From: Gemmatimonadota bacterium
GTDB lineage: Bacteria; Latescibacterota; UBA2968; UBA8231
Assembly: GCA_018673255.1 (NCBI GenBank)
Contig: JABHDC010000208.1
Location: 1 to 56,172, forward strand
Length of the DNA stretch: 56,172 bases
Direction: 5' to 3'
Shown: piece after piece, positions 35,938-44,085 of the stretch
Numbering within the stretch: the stretch's first letter is position 1
Layout: the number at the start of each line of letters is the position of its first letter
The notes under the pieces: model-generated
The model's input: the letters and a program-made list of their open reading frames with translations, nothing else
Told to the model about the DNA's origin: nothing
Databases searched by the model: none
Translations under genes and position numbers: made by a program

Positions 35938-37914
35938 TCAGTCTCGTGGAGGTCTCTTCAGACCAAGCCGTTGCAGTCGTGAGCGCAGCGTGTTCGCATT
36001 CAGGCCCAATCGAATGGCAGCCCCCTTGGGGCCCTCAATCCGCCAGTTCGTTACTCCCAACACATGCAGGATGTGCTGACGTTCGACCTGTTCGAGCGTC
36101 ACATCCTTGTCCTGTGGTCCAGGCGGGCCCTTCAGCAACAACTCTAGACTCTGATCGAGTCGTAACGTCTGATCACGGGTCAGGATCATGGCCCGCTCCA
36201 CGATGTTCTCCAACTCTCGGATATTTCCCGGAAACTCGTAATTCTGCAGCGCAGTCATCACCCGTTGAGGAATGGCCGTGATCCTCTTGCCAACTCTGGC
36301 ACTGGCCTTGTCGACGAAGTGCCGGACAAGCAGCGGGATGTCTTCAGCTCGCTCGCGTAGCGGGGGCAGCCAGATCGGGAACACATTGAGCCGATAAAAC
36401 AGGTCTTCACGGAAATCACCTGCTCGGGCCGCCGCTTCAAGGTCGCGATTGGTCGCTGCAATGACTCTGACATCCACCTCCAGGGTCTGCGACCCACCAA
36501 GCCGTTCGAACTCCCCCTCCTGCAACACTCTCAGGAGTTTGGCTTGCAGGTCCAGGGGCAAATCACCGATCTCATCCAGAAAGATCGTACCCCGATGTGC
36601 CAGTTCGAAACGCCCCTGTCTGCGAGACAGGGCGCCCGTGAAAGCGCCTCTCTCGTGCCCGAACAGTTCACTCTCGATCAGATTCGCCGGCAGGGCGGCA
36701 CAGTTCACCTTGACCAGGGGCCTCTCTTGACGCGGACTGAGCGTGTGCAGGGCGCGAGCGATCAGTTCCTTGCCCGTTCCGGTTTCGCCGAGAATCAGTA
36801 CCGTCGATTCAGTGGAAGCCACCTGCTCCACGCTGCGCAGCACGGCCTTGAAGGACTCGCTGCCGCTGATGATGTTGTCGAAATCGTGCTCCAGCCGAAT
36901 CTCTTCCTGCAGATAGGCGTTCTCTTCCTGCAGGCGGTCTTTCAGTTTCTCGACTTGGGCCAGGGCCTCGCGCTGGCCCTGTTCAGCTTCGATTCGTCGG
37001 GTGATATCGCGGAAGGTCACCACGGCGCCGGCGGGCTGACCGGTCGCATCCCGGATCGGCGTACTGGTGTATTCGACGGTCAGACTGGTTCCATCCTTCC
37101 GCCAGAAGACCTCGTCGTTCACAGTGTGAACCTGCCCATCCTTAAGGGCAGCATAGATCGGGCATTGGGACCTGTCGTACGTGCTGCCATCTGACCTGGT
37201 GTGATGGATCAGGTCGTGCTGGGGTCTGCCGATGAGATCTTCTGCCTGCCAGCCAAGCAACTGTGCCGCCGCGGGGTTCACGAAGGTCGTCCGGCCATCC
37301 TGATCGAGCCCGTAGATCCCCTCTCCCGCGGATAGAAGGATGAGCTCGTATTCCGACTGACTCTTCCTCAGATCCTCGTATAATTGCGCGTTCTTGATCG
37401 CCACGGCCGCCTGATTGGCAAACACGCCAATCCGATCGAATTCAGTCTGTTCCATCTGTCGACGACTGAACAGGGCGAGAACCCCGAGTGTCTCACCACG
37501 AAAGACAAGGGGATGCCCGGCGAAGGACTGCAGACCCGCCTGCTTGAGCCAGGCCTTTTCCGGCACGCGCTCATCACCGGCCAGGTCATTTGTTGATACG
37601 GAGCATCCATCCTGGGCGATGAGGCCGATCTTGCGCACCCCCAGTGGAACACGTTGATGCTCGCCATCGGTACGGGTGTAGATCCCGGCACTCGTCGTGA
37701 GATGGAGACAGCGTTCACGATTCTCACAATACGGCGCCATGCTGCATGTGTCACACAGATCACCCGGACCCATGAGCCAGATTCTGGCGAAGGCGGCATC
37801 GAAGTCTTCCACCAGTCCCTGCGTAATCGACTCAAGCACCTCGCCGAGACCGAGATGTGATGTCATCTCCAGGGCGATCCGTTCCAGACTGGCTCTACTG
37901 CGGTCGTCGGTCAC
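35938..37914 (-). CDS. sigma-54-dependent activator with GAF and PAS sensor domains
   Basis: A 658-residue enhancer-binding protein. Domains in order are GAF (about 15-175), PAS (195-310), a coiled linker, AAA+ (345-575; Walker A GETGTGKE 376-383, sigma-54-contact loop GAFTGA 423-428, Walker B GTIFLDE 443-449) and a Fis-type helix-turn-helix at 610-655. The GAF domain holds four cysteines (54, 57, 63, 69; C-x2-C-x5-C-x5-C) that could bind a metal or Fe-S cluster or react with oxidants. No phosphoacceptor receiver domain is present, so it senses directly. The start is GTG. It is divergent from the redox operon at 38.2 kb, whose promoter is of the sigma-54 kind, and is its obvious activator. 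Confidence 0.92.
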   Translation of the reverse strand: MTDDRSRASLERIALEMTSHLGLGEVLESITQGLVEDFDAAFARIWLMGPGDLCDTCSMAPYCENRERCLHLTTSAGIYTRTDGEHQRVPLGVRKIGLIAQDGCSVSTNDLAGDERVPEKAWLKQAGLQSFAGHPLVFRGETLGVLALFSRRQMEQTEFDRIGVFANQAAVAIKNAQLYEDLRKSQSEYELILLSAGEGIYGLDQDGRTTFVNPAAAQLLGWQAEDLIGRPQHDLIHHTRSDGSTYDRSQCPIYAALKDGQVHTVNDEVFWRKDGTSLTVEYTSTPIRDATGQPAGAVVTFRDITRRIEAEQGQREALAQVEKLKDRLQEENAYLQEEIRLEHDFDNIISGSESFKAVLRSVEQVASTESTVLILGETGTGKELIARALHTLSPRQERPLVKVNCAALPANLIESELFGHERGAFTGALSRRQGRFELAHRGTIFLDEIGDLPLDLQAKLLRVLQEGEFERLGGSQTLEVDVRVIAATNRDLEAAARAGDFREDLFYRLNVFPIWLPPLRERAEDIPLLVRHFVDKASARVGKRITAIPQRVMTALQNYEFPGNIRELENIVERAMILTRDQTLRLDQSLELLLKGPPGPQDKDVTLEQVERQHILHVLGVTNWRIEGPKGAAIRLGLNANTLRSRLQRLGLKRPPRD

Positions 37915-38015
37915 ACGGATGCTTTCTGTCGATCGACACGAAGCGCATTGCCTTCAATTGATGCCAAGCCAGAACCCCATCTGAACACATCCGTTTCTCC
38001 GTGATTTTCTATGAA

Positions 38016-38036
38016 ATATCGTGGGCACCACGATAT
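38016..38036. promoter_or_regulatory. perfect palindrome, candidate activator-binding site
   Basis: The arms ATATCGTGG and CCACGATAT are exact inverted complements separated by three bases. It lies about 105-125 bases upstream of the sigma-54 promoter, the distance expected of an enhancer bound by a sigma-54 activator dimer, and about 100 bases before the activator's own start. Part of the half site recurs at 38105-38122. Confidence 0.65.
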
Positions 38037-38141
38037 ACAAAGGATTCCTGCTGATCAACCAGGCTTCACCGGATCTCGATCGAATTCCGCAAATATCTGT
38101 TTCTATATCGCTTACAAGATATCGCATGGCATGTAAGTGTC

Positions 38142-38158
38142 TTGGCATCTGCCTTGCA
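38142..38158 (+). promoter_or_regulatory. sigma-54 (-24/-12) promoter
   Basis: TTGGCATCTGCCTTGCA carries GG and GC separated by exactly ten bases and matches the YTGGCAcg-N4-TTGCW consensus at nearly every position. It is oriented toward the isochorismatase-like gene, with the predicted transcript start about 70 bases upstream of its ATG. The adjacent gene encodes a sigma-54 activator. Confidence 0.85.
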
Positions 38159-38237
38159 AACCATCGAGTCGTGAGATGGACTCACGCTGGTGTCTTGATG
38201 GTCCGATCTGCACAAACAACTCGCACGGAGATGACAG

Positions 38238-38999
38238 ATGACACAGCTGACGAAGTATCTGGCAGGTAAGACTCGAGCTCTTATGCTGATCGTCGCAGGT
38301 ACCGCCACCATGTCGCACGCGTTGCCCAACCCCGGCATGGAGATCGACCCAGAGCATACAGCGTTGCTGATCACGGATCCGCAGAACGATTTTCTCAGCC
38401 CTGACGGTGTCACCTGGGGTGTGGTGGGGGCCAGCGTCACAGCGAACAACACCGTGGCCAACATCGAGGCCCTGTTCAAGACGGCGAAGGAGAACGGCAT
38501 CCCCGTCTTCGTGTCACCCCACTACTACTTCCCCACCGACCACGGATGGCAGTTCGAAGGCGCCCTCGAGAAATTGATGCACACGATCGGCATGTTCGAT
38601 CGGACCGGTGCACTGGATCTTGAGGGATTCGAGGGATCAGGTGCCGACTGGCTCGAGGCCTACAAGCCCTACATCAACGATGGTGAGACCGTCGTGGCGA
38701 GTCCTCACAAGATCTATGGACCGGAGACCAACGATCTGATGCTGCAACTCAGGAAGCGCGGCATCGACAAGGTCATCCTGGGTGGGATGTCCGCCAACCT
38801 GTGCACCGAGTCCCACATGCGTGAACTCATGGAGCGTGGCTTCGAAGTCGCCGTCGTCAGTGACGCCACGGCTGCGGCCATTGTCCCTGAAGGCGACGGC
38901 TACGAGGCAGCCCTCGTGAACTTCCGTTTCATCGCCAACACGGTGTGGACGACAGACGAAGCCGTCGAGCGTCTGAGCCAGATCAATAACGCAGACTGA
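38238..38999 (+). CDS. isochorismatase-fold cysteine hydrolase
   Basis: A 253-residue hydrolase of the isochorismatase/nicotinamidase superfamily. The triad is visible as Asp in ALLITDPQNDFL, Lys in VASPHKIYG and the nucleophile Cys in GGMSANLCTESHM. The cis-peptide segment usual before the cysteine (GGMSAN) is intact. The first 30 residues are hydrophobic (RALMLIVAGTATMSHA) and could be a signal peptide or a membrane-leaning extension, unusual for the family. GGAG lies seven bases before the ATG. It is the first gene after the sigma-54 promoter. The substrate (an amide, N-carbamoyl or ester compound) is unknown. Confidence 0.88.
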   Translation: MTQLTKYLAGKTRALMLIVAGTATMSHALPNPGMEIDPEHTALLITDPQNDFLSPDGVTWGVVGASVTANNTVANIEALFKTAKENGIPVFVSPHYYFPTDHGWQFEGALEKLMHTIGMFDRTGALDLEGFEGSGADWLEAYKPYINDGETVVASPHKIYGPETNDLMLQLRKRGIDKVILGGMSANLCTESHMRELMERGFEVAVVSDATAAAIVPEGDGYEAALVNFRFIANTVWTTDEAVERLSQINNAD

Positions 39000-39076
39000 C
39001 CAATCCACGGATGCCGGTGCGATGCCCGACGAAACCGTCGCACCGGCGCCACAATGGCCCACGGAGGATGAATCTG

Positions 39077-39751
39077 ATGACGCAGCAAACCCTTGCCCCA
39101 CCCGCTGACAACAAAGCTGTGCCCCAGGCTGGCTCCGCTCACGCAACGCAGCTCGAACCGCTGGCCGGTCGGCATTCCGATCTCCCGGTTGCACCAGTCT
39201 TCCTCGACCGATGGTCACCACGGTCCCTCGACCGAAGCAGAATGCCGGACAGGCACTTGAGCACGATTCTGGAAGCAGGACGTTGGGCGCCGTCAGCCTT
39301 CAACGTGCAACCCTGGCGTTTCATCTATGCCCACCGAGGTGATAGCGCCTGGGATCTCTTCACCTCCTTCCCGGACGCCTTCAACCAGACATGGGCCGAC
39401 AGCGCCTCCAGTCTTGTCGTCCTCCTGTCCGATCGGGTCATGCCAAGCCGGGATCCCGAGCATCCTGGTCACCCCTCTCGCTACAACAGCTTCGATGCTG
39501 GTGCTGCCTGGGCACAGATCGCTCTGCAGGCAACAATCCTAGGGTATCACGCCCATGCGATGGCGGGCATCGACCAGGCAGCCCTGCGCCGCGAACTGAA
39601 CATACCTGAGCGCTACCGCGTGGAGATCATGATCGCCATCGGTCGCCGGGATACACCCGCACACTTGCCCGAAGAACTGCAGGAACAGGAAACCCCGAAT
39701 ACCCGCAGACCCCTGGACGAGGTCGCCTTCGCTGGCGCCTTTCCCGCCTGA
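39077..39751 (+). CDS. nitroreductase-family flavoprotein
   Basis: A 224-residue FMN-dependent oxidoreductase. FMN contacts appear in DRWSPRSLD and AGRWAPSAFNVQPWRFIYA near the N-terminus, then the dimer-interface helix region FDAGAAWAQIALQATILGYHAHAMAG and the C-terminal strand IMIAIGRRD. Such enzymes reduce nitro compounds, quinones or enones with NAD(P)H. Of several in-frame starts, the ATG at 39077 is preferred because GGAGG lies nine bases before it; the ATG at 39068 touches that site. It follows the hydrolase by 77 bases and precedes the EamA gene by one base. Confidence 0.9.
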   Translation: MTQQTLAPPADNKAVPQAGSAHATQLEPLAGRHSDLPVAPVFLDRWSPRSLDRSRMPDRHLSTILEAGRWAPSAFNVQPWRFIYAHRGDSAWDLFTSFPDAFNQTWADSASSLVVLLSDRVMPSRDPEHPGHPSRYNSFDAGAAWAQIALQATILGYHAHAMAGIDQAALRRELNIPERYRVEIMIAIGRRDTPAHLPEELQEQETPNTRRPLDEVAFAGAFPA

Positions 39752-39752
39752 C

Positions 39753-40820
39753 ATGCCAACAACGCACAGTCGTGTTGTGAAAGCCCATCTGTCAATGCTG
39801 GTCGCGACGGTCCTGGTAGCGACCTCTTTTCCAGTCGGCGCTGCGATCACCCACGGGTTGGACAGTCTGGTCCTGACGTTCCTCCGCTTCCTGCTCGCAG
39901 CGACGATCTTTGCCCCCTTCGTTGCGTGGCGATACGGGATCCTGTTACCCGGCCTGAGGGATCTGGGTCGATACTCGCTGCTGAGTGCCTGCCTCGTCGC
40001 CTTCTTCTCAGGCATGTTCGAAGCCCTGCAGCGTACATCGGCGTTGAATGCGGCAACGATCTTCACACTCGCCCCGGGTATTGCGGCGCTGGTTTCCACC
40101 GTCGTGCTGCGTGAACGGATCAAGCGCACCACAATGGTCGCCCTGCCCATCGGAGTGCTCGGTGCAGTCTGGGTCATCTTCCGAGGAGATCTGTCCGCCC
40201 TCCTGGCCCTGGAGTTCGGATCGGGTGATGCCCTGTTCCTTGCGGCTACATGCGCCATGGGCCTCTACAGCCCCCTTGTGAAGGCACTGCATCGAGGAGA
40301 ACCGATGGCGCAGATGACCTTCTGGACGCTGACGACGGGCGCCGCCTGGCTCTTGCTCCTGTCCGCCCCCCGTCTGGGCGAGGTCGATTGGACCGCCATA
40401 CCCGGGGCTGTGATCGGTGGGATCGCTTACCTGGCCGTCTTCACGACGATCATCACATTCTTCATCATGCAATGGAGCACGACGGTCTTGGGACCGGTCA
40501 AGGTGATGTCTTACACCTACCTCAACCCTGCACTGGTTATGATGATCGGCATCGCGATGAGGGCTGACGGTCTCTCCTTCGCGGTAGTTCCTGGCCTCAT
40601 CGTGATCACAGCGGCGACACTGGTCCTGCAAATGGGGCCAGATGGTCGACAGACTGCACGACCGATGAGATCATCAGACGACTCTCCAGATCACAACCCT
40701 TCAGCTCCAGTTCCACTCTCGAAACCAAACATGGCAGCAGCTCATCCAATGCGCGCCCGAGGAACGATCGCCCGCCTCATCGAGGACTCTCTGGACCACA
40801 ACGTCAACCAGGCACTGTGA
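39753..40820 (+). CDS. EamA/DMT-family transporter
   Basis: A 355-residue inner-membrane protein with about ten hydrophobic segments arranged as two EamA repeats. The first opens with MLVATVLVATSFPVGAAITHGLDSLVLTFLRFLLAA; the second ends each repeat with GVLGAVWVIFRG and LIVITAATLVLQMG. Relatives export metabolites or amino acids. The C-terminal 65 residues are hydrophilic and Ser/Asp/Pro-rich, longer than usual for the family. It begins one base after the nitroreductase stop, so the two are coupled. It may export the product or substrate of the operon's enzymes. Confidence 0.88.
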   Translation: MPTTHSRVVKAHLSMLVATVLVATSFPVGAAITHGLDSLVLTFLRFLLAATIFAPFVAWRYGILLPGLRDLGRYSLLSACLVAFFSGMFEALQRTSALNAATIFTLAPGIAALVSTVVLRERIKRTTMVALPIGVLGAVWVIFRGDLSALLALEFGSGDALFLAATCAMGLYSPLVKALHRGEPMAQMTFWTLTTGAAWLLLLSAPRLGEVDWTAIPGAVIGGIAYLAVFTTIITFFIMQWSTTVLGPVKVMSYTYLNPALVMMIGIAMRADGLSFAVVPGLIVITAATLVLQMGPDGRQTARPMRSSDDSPDHNPSAPVPLSKPNMAAAHPMRARGTIARLIEDSLDHNVNQAL

Positions 40821-40827
40821 GATCACT

Positions 40828-42204
40828 ATGGAACGCTTCGACGCCATCATCATCGGCACAGGGCAAGCCGGCCCCTCGCTGGCAGACCGTCTCAATGACG
40901 AGGGCCAGCGTGTCGCCATCATCGAACGGGGCCTGGTGGGCGGCACGTGTGTCAACGTGGGCTGCGTCCCGACCAAGGCACTCGTGGCCAGCGCCCGCGT
41001 CGCCCATGTTGCCGGCCGCGCCGCTGAATTCGGTATCAATCTGGGTGCCCCCTTCTCAGTGGACATGAAGAAGGTGAAGGCGCGGAAGGATGAGATCTCC
41101 GGCTCGTCAAACCGGGGTCTCACCGCATGGTTGGAGGGTCTCGACCATGTCACGCTGATCCGCGGTCACGCGCGTTTTGAGGGCCCGAAAACCATACGCG
41201 TCGAGGATCGTGTGCTGGCAGCAGACAAGATCTTCCTCAATGTCGGTGGCCGCGCCTTTGTGCCACCCATCCCGGGCATCGAAGACGTCGATGTGATGAC
41301 GAATGTGGAAATGATGGCCCTCGACACGCTGCCGGAGCATCTGGTCATCGTCGGCGGCAGCTACATCTCGCTCGAATTCGCCCAGATGTACCGGCGCTTC
41401 GGCAGCCAGGTCACGGTAGTCGAAATGTCCGAAAGAATCATCCCCCGCGAGGATGAGGATGTCTCGCAGACGATCCGGGAGATCCTCGAAGGCGAAGGCG
41501 TGCGATTCGAGAACTGCTCCCAGGTATCCAGGATTGAAGCGACAGCCGGCGGATTCATCGCTCATCTGGAGCAGAGCGACGGTGAATTGTCTCTTGCCGG
41601 CTCGCACCTGCTGATGGCGGTGGGGCGAAAGCCCAACACCGATGATCTCGGACTGGACACGGCAGGTGTCGAACTGGATCCCAGAGGGTATGTCGTGGTG
41701 GACGATCAGCTGCAGACCACCGTCGCCGGCATCTGGGCCCTCGGTGACTGCAACGGCCAGGGCGCTTTCACCCACACCTCTTACAATGACTTTGAAATCG
41801 TCGCCGCCAATCTCTTCGACGATGATCCGCGCCGCGTCAGTGATCGGATCATGTGTTACGGGCTCTTCACCGATCCGCCCCTGGGACGCGTGGGCATGAC
41901 CGAACAGCAGGCACGCGAGTCTGGCCGCAAGGTGCTGATGGGAAAACGACTCATGGCCAATGTGGGCCGGGCGCGAGAGCGATCTGAGACGGCGGGCTTC
42001 ATCAAGGTCCTTGTCGATGCCGACACGAAACAGGTGCTGGGCGCCGCCATTCTGGGCATCAACGGCGACGAGGTCGTCCACATCCTGCTCGACATCATGT
42101 ATGCGAGGGCACCCTACACCGTGATCCAGCGGGCGATGCATATCCATCCCACCGTCGCTGAGTTGATCCCCACGGTATTGGGCGACCTCGAGCCACTTCA
42201 GTAG
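40828..42204 (+). CDS. class I pyridine nucleotide-disulfide oxidoreductase
   Basis: A 458-residue flavoprotein like dihydrolipoamide dehydrogenase or mercuric reductase. FAD binds at IIIGTGQAGPSLADRL, and the redox disulfide is in GGTCVNVGCVPTKAL. NAD(P) binds at LVIVGGSYISLEFAQMY, the second FAD contact is GIWALGDCNG, and the His-Glu base pair is in MHIHPTVAELIPT at the C-terminus. No lipoyl or heavy-metal domain is fused. It does not belong to a 2-oxoacid dehydrogenase cluster; instead it is followed 12 bases later by a thioredoxin-like gene and so may reduce a thiol carrier. It could also act as a mercuric-reductase-like or quinone reductase. Confidence 0.9.
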   Translation: MERFDAIIIGTGQAGPSLADRLNDEGQRVAIIERGLVGGTCVNVGCVPTKALVASARVAHVAGRAAEFGINLGAPFSVDMKKVKARKDEISGSSNRGLTAWLEGLDHVTLIRGHARFEGPKTIRVEDRVLAADKIFLNVGGRAFVPPIPGIEDVDVMTNVEMMALDTLPEHLVIVGGSYISLEFAQMYRRFGSQVTVVEMSERIIPREDEDVSQTIREILEGEGVRFENCSQVSRIEATAGGFIAHLEQSDGELSLAGSHLLMAVGRKPNTDDLGLDTAGVELDPRGYVVVDDQLQTTVAGIWALGDCNGQGAFTHTSYNDFEIVAANLFDDDPRRVSDRIMCYGLFTDPPLGRVGMTEQQARESGRKVLMGKRLMANVGRARERSETAGFIKVLVDADTKQVLGAAILGINGDEVVHILLDIMYARAPYTVIQRAMHIHPTVAELIPTVLGDLEPLQ

Positions 42205-42216
42205 TCATCTGCTCCC

Positions 42217-42555
42217 GTGCAGACCCTGACGCTGGAGGTAACCGACAGGAATTTCGAGCAGGTGGTCCTGCACAGCCTACGACCTGTGACACTGCTCTTC
42301 GGAGCCGACTGGAGTGGATCGACCTGCATCATGCAGACGATCATCGCCGAGCACGCGGACGAACTCGATGAGATCGTGACATGTGCCAGGATCGACTTTG
42401 CCCGGCACGCCCCTGTCGCTGCGAGATTCGGTGTCACCTCAGTGCCCACGATTCTCATCTTCAGCGCCGGTCACGTGACCGACATGATAGTGGGCATGGT
42501 CTCTTATTCAGAACTGACGGACAGAATTCAAACAGCACTCAAGAGAGAAGACTGA
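42217..42555 (+). CDS. thioredoxin-like protein lacking the first active-site cysteine
   Basis: A 112-residue single-domain thioredoxin fold. Where thioredoxin has WCGPC, this protein reads LLFGADWSGSTCIMQ, so the nucleophilic cysteine is replaced by Ser and only the buried Cys remains. The cis-proline loop FGVTSVPTILIFSAG is intact. It cannot do dithiol exchange; a monothiol, glutathionylation, chaperone or regulatory role is possible. The start is GTG. The gene is packed between the disulfide reductase (12 bases) and the PNPOx gene (2 bases), which argues that it is used and not decaying. Confidence 0.85.
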   Translation: MQTLTLEVTDRNFEQVVLHSLRPVTLLFGADWSGSTCIMQTIIAEHADELDEIVTCARIDFARHAPVAARFGVTSVPTILIFSAGHVTDMIVGMVSYSELTDRIQTALKRED

Positions 42556-42557
42556 CG

Positions 42558-43181
42558 ATGGCCCGCCGCTATCCCGAGATCATGTATACAGACAGCGTCA
42601 AGAAGGCGCAGGAGCACTACGGCTCTCGCCGGCAGGGCGAAAAGATGGAGAAGATGGATTGGCCCGATGTTCACATCAGTGCACGGGAAGCCGAGTTCAT
42701 CGGTCAGCGCGACAGTTTCTATATGGCCACTGTCAATGACACCGGTTGGCCATATGTTCAGTTCCGCGGCGGCCCACAGGGCTTTCTCAAGGTGCTGAAC
42801 GAGGCAACCCTCGGATACGCCGACTTCAAGGGGAACCTCCAGTACATCAGCACCGGCAATCTGCGGCACGACCAACGCACCGCGCTGTTTCTGATGGATT
42901 ACACCCAACAGAAGAGACTGAAGATCGCCGCAAAGGCCGAGGTCTTCGATATCGCCGAGTGCCCCGACCTGGAGAAGCTGCTGGTACCAGTTGGTTACAA
43001 GGCGAAGATTGAGCGTGCCTTCCTGTTCCACGTCGAAGCTTTCGACTGGAACTGCCCGCAGCATATCACGCCGCGCTACACCGAACAAGAGTGGTCTGTG
43101 CGCGAGCAAGACCAGCATCAGCAGATCGAGGCCCTGCAGGCTGAGGTTGAACACCTGCGTACAGCGGCCATGGCATCATAG
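42558..43181 (+). CDS. PNPOx-fold FMN protein
   Basis: A 207-residue split-barrel protein of the pyridoxamine 5'-phosphate oxidase-like superfamily. Conserved are EAEFIGQRDSFYMATVNDTGWPYVQFRGGPQGFLKVL, YADFKGNLQYISTGNL and HDQRTALFLMDY, which form the flavin site. The last 30 residues are a charged helix (QDQHQQIEALQAEVEHL) likely to form a coiled coil. Relatives reduce or bind flavins, F420 or heme, and few have known substrates. The ATG lies two bases after the thioredoxin-like stop. A role as an FMN-dependent reductase in the same redox response is inferred from context. Confidence 0.87.
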   Translation: MARRYPEIMYTDSVKKAQEHYGSRRQGEKMEKMDWPDVHISAREAEFIGQRDSFYMATVNDTGWPYVQFRGGPQGFLKVLNEATLGYADFKGNLQYISTGNLRHDQRTALFLMDYTQQKRLKIAAKAEVFDIAECPDLEKLLVPVGYKAKIERAFLFHVEAFDWNCPQHITPRYTEQEWSVREQDQHQQIEALQAEVEHLRTAAMAS

Positions 43182-43209
43182 AGTCGACCACGAGTCAGCC
43201 CAGGACACA

Positions 43210-43254
43210 GCAGGAGTCGATCATGCAGGAAGTCGCCATGCAGGAGGTACCCAT
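43210..43254 (+). repeat. three tandem ribosome-site/ATG units
   Basis: Three 15-bp units, each of the form GCAGGA-N7-AT followed by G, stand head to tail at 43210, 43225 and 43240. Each contains an AGGA-type ribosome site properly spaced before its own in-frame ATG (43223, 43238, 43253). The result is an AraC gene with three candidate starts and an N-terminus MQEVAMQEVPMHE. Confidence 0.85.
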
Positions 43255-44020
43255 GCATGAGACCTTCGCCCCCCTCGCTCAGGACATCTCCTTTCTCTCC
43301 AGCAACGAGATAGCGGAGCATTCCTATCCCTTCTTCGCTGATGGCTTTGCGGGCCTCATCTACTCCCGGTCGGAGCAACCCTTCCGCCTCAAGCCAGGCG
43401 ACCAGGAACTCAGCGATTTCTACCTGTACGGACAGACCGTCCACCCCATCTCACTGGATGTGAGCGGCCCCTTCCGCTTGGTGGTCATCCGGCTCTATCC
43501 CTTCGCCATCCGCATGCTCCTCAACGTCGACCCACGAGAACTGAAGGACGGCTGTTACGACCTGCGTCAGGTGGACGGTGTCGACACGGACTCGACCCTC
43601 TCGCGCCTGCATCAGACCGAGAGCACGGCTGAGGTCGTCGAGATTCTGGCGCAGTATTTCTCTCAGCTGCTTCGTCACGCCGCGAGCAATCCCGACTACA
43701 GAGTGCGCCTGGCAACCAACCTGATCCTCAAGGCCAGCGGTCAGATCGGTATGAAAAAGGTCCGTGAAACGCTCGGCGTCAGCGAACGAACGCTGGAGCG
43801 CAACTTTCATCAGGAGATCGGTGTTACGCCGAAGCAATTTGCCCGCATTGTGCAGTTCCGTTCGGCCATGACGGCGATGACGGATGCGGACTACGTGAAG
43901 CTGACCGACGTCGGCTACGAGAGTGGGTACTCCGATCAATCCCACTTCATCCGCTCCTTCAAGGACTACACAGGGCGCACGCCCAGGCAGTTCCTCGAGC
44001 TTCTGCCTCAGAGCAGATAG
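43223..44020 (+). CDS. AraC-family transcriptional regulator
   Basis: A 265-residue DNA-binding regulator. The N-terminal beta-rich sensor half contains SSNEIAEHSYPFFADGFAGLIYSRSEQPFRLKPG and LYGQTVHPISLDVSGPFRLVVIRLYPFA, as in DUF6597-type sensor domains. The C-terminus has two helix-turn-helix motifs: IGMKKVRETLGVSERTLERNFHQEIGVTPKQFARI and LTDVGYESGYSDQSHFIRSFKDYTGRTPRQF. The ATG at 43253, with the strongest AGGAGG site, may be used as well as 43223. It follows the PNPOx gene by 41 bases, so it may ride on the same transcript and control it or the divergent NmrA/DUF1772 genes nearby. Confidence 0.92.
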   Translation: MQEVAMQEVPMHETFAPLAQDISFLSSNEIAEHSYPFFADGFAGLIYSRSEQPFRLKPGDQELSDFYLYGQTVHPISLDVSGPFRLVVIRLYPFAIRMLLNVDPRELKDGCYDLRQVDGVDTDSTLSRLHQTESTAEVVEILAQYFSQLLRHAASNPDYRVRLATNLILKASGQIGMKKVRETLGVSERTLERNFHQEIGVTPKQFARIVQFRSAMTAMTDADYVKLTDVGYESGYSDQSHFIRSFKDYTGRTPRQFLELLPQSR

Positions 44021-44051
44021 CACGCAGGAAACGAGCCAACGCCTGCTCTAT

Positions 44052-44067
44052 CCGGCCGCCCGGCCGG
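44052..44067. terminator. GC-rich hairpin between convergent genes
   Basis: CCGGCC-GCCC-GGCCGG forms a six-pair perfect stem with a four-base loop in the 65-base gap between the AraC stop and the DUF1772 stop. There is no U-tract on either strand. Confidence 0.5.
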
Positions 44068-44085
44068 GGTCGTGCATGCCCATCC

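Larger units (their letters stand above)
37915..38237. other. regulatory region between the sigma-54 activator and the redox operon
   Basis: A 323-base divergent intergenic region, poorer in GC than the genes around it. It contains the palindrome at 38016-38036 and the sigma-54 promoter at 38142-38158, both listed separately. A looser pair ATATC-N8-GATAT lies at 38105-38122 and could be a second activator site. No gene is recognisable. Confidence 0.75.

Noticed and set aside
38238..38999. Naming the hydrolase a nicotinamidase
   Set aside because: The triad fits the whole isochorismatase superfamily and the nicotinamidase metal-binding DxHxxH pattern is not seen.
40828..42204. Naming the flavoprotein lpd (dihydrolipoamide dehydrogenase)
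   Set aside because: No 2-oxoacid dehydrogenase genes are nearby and the context is a redox-stress operon, so only the family is stated.
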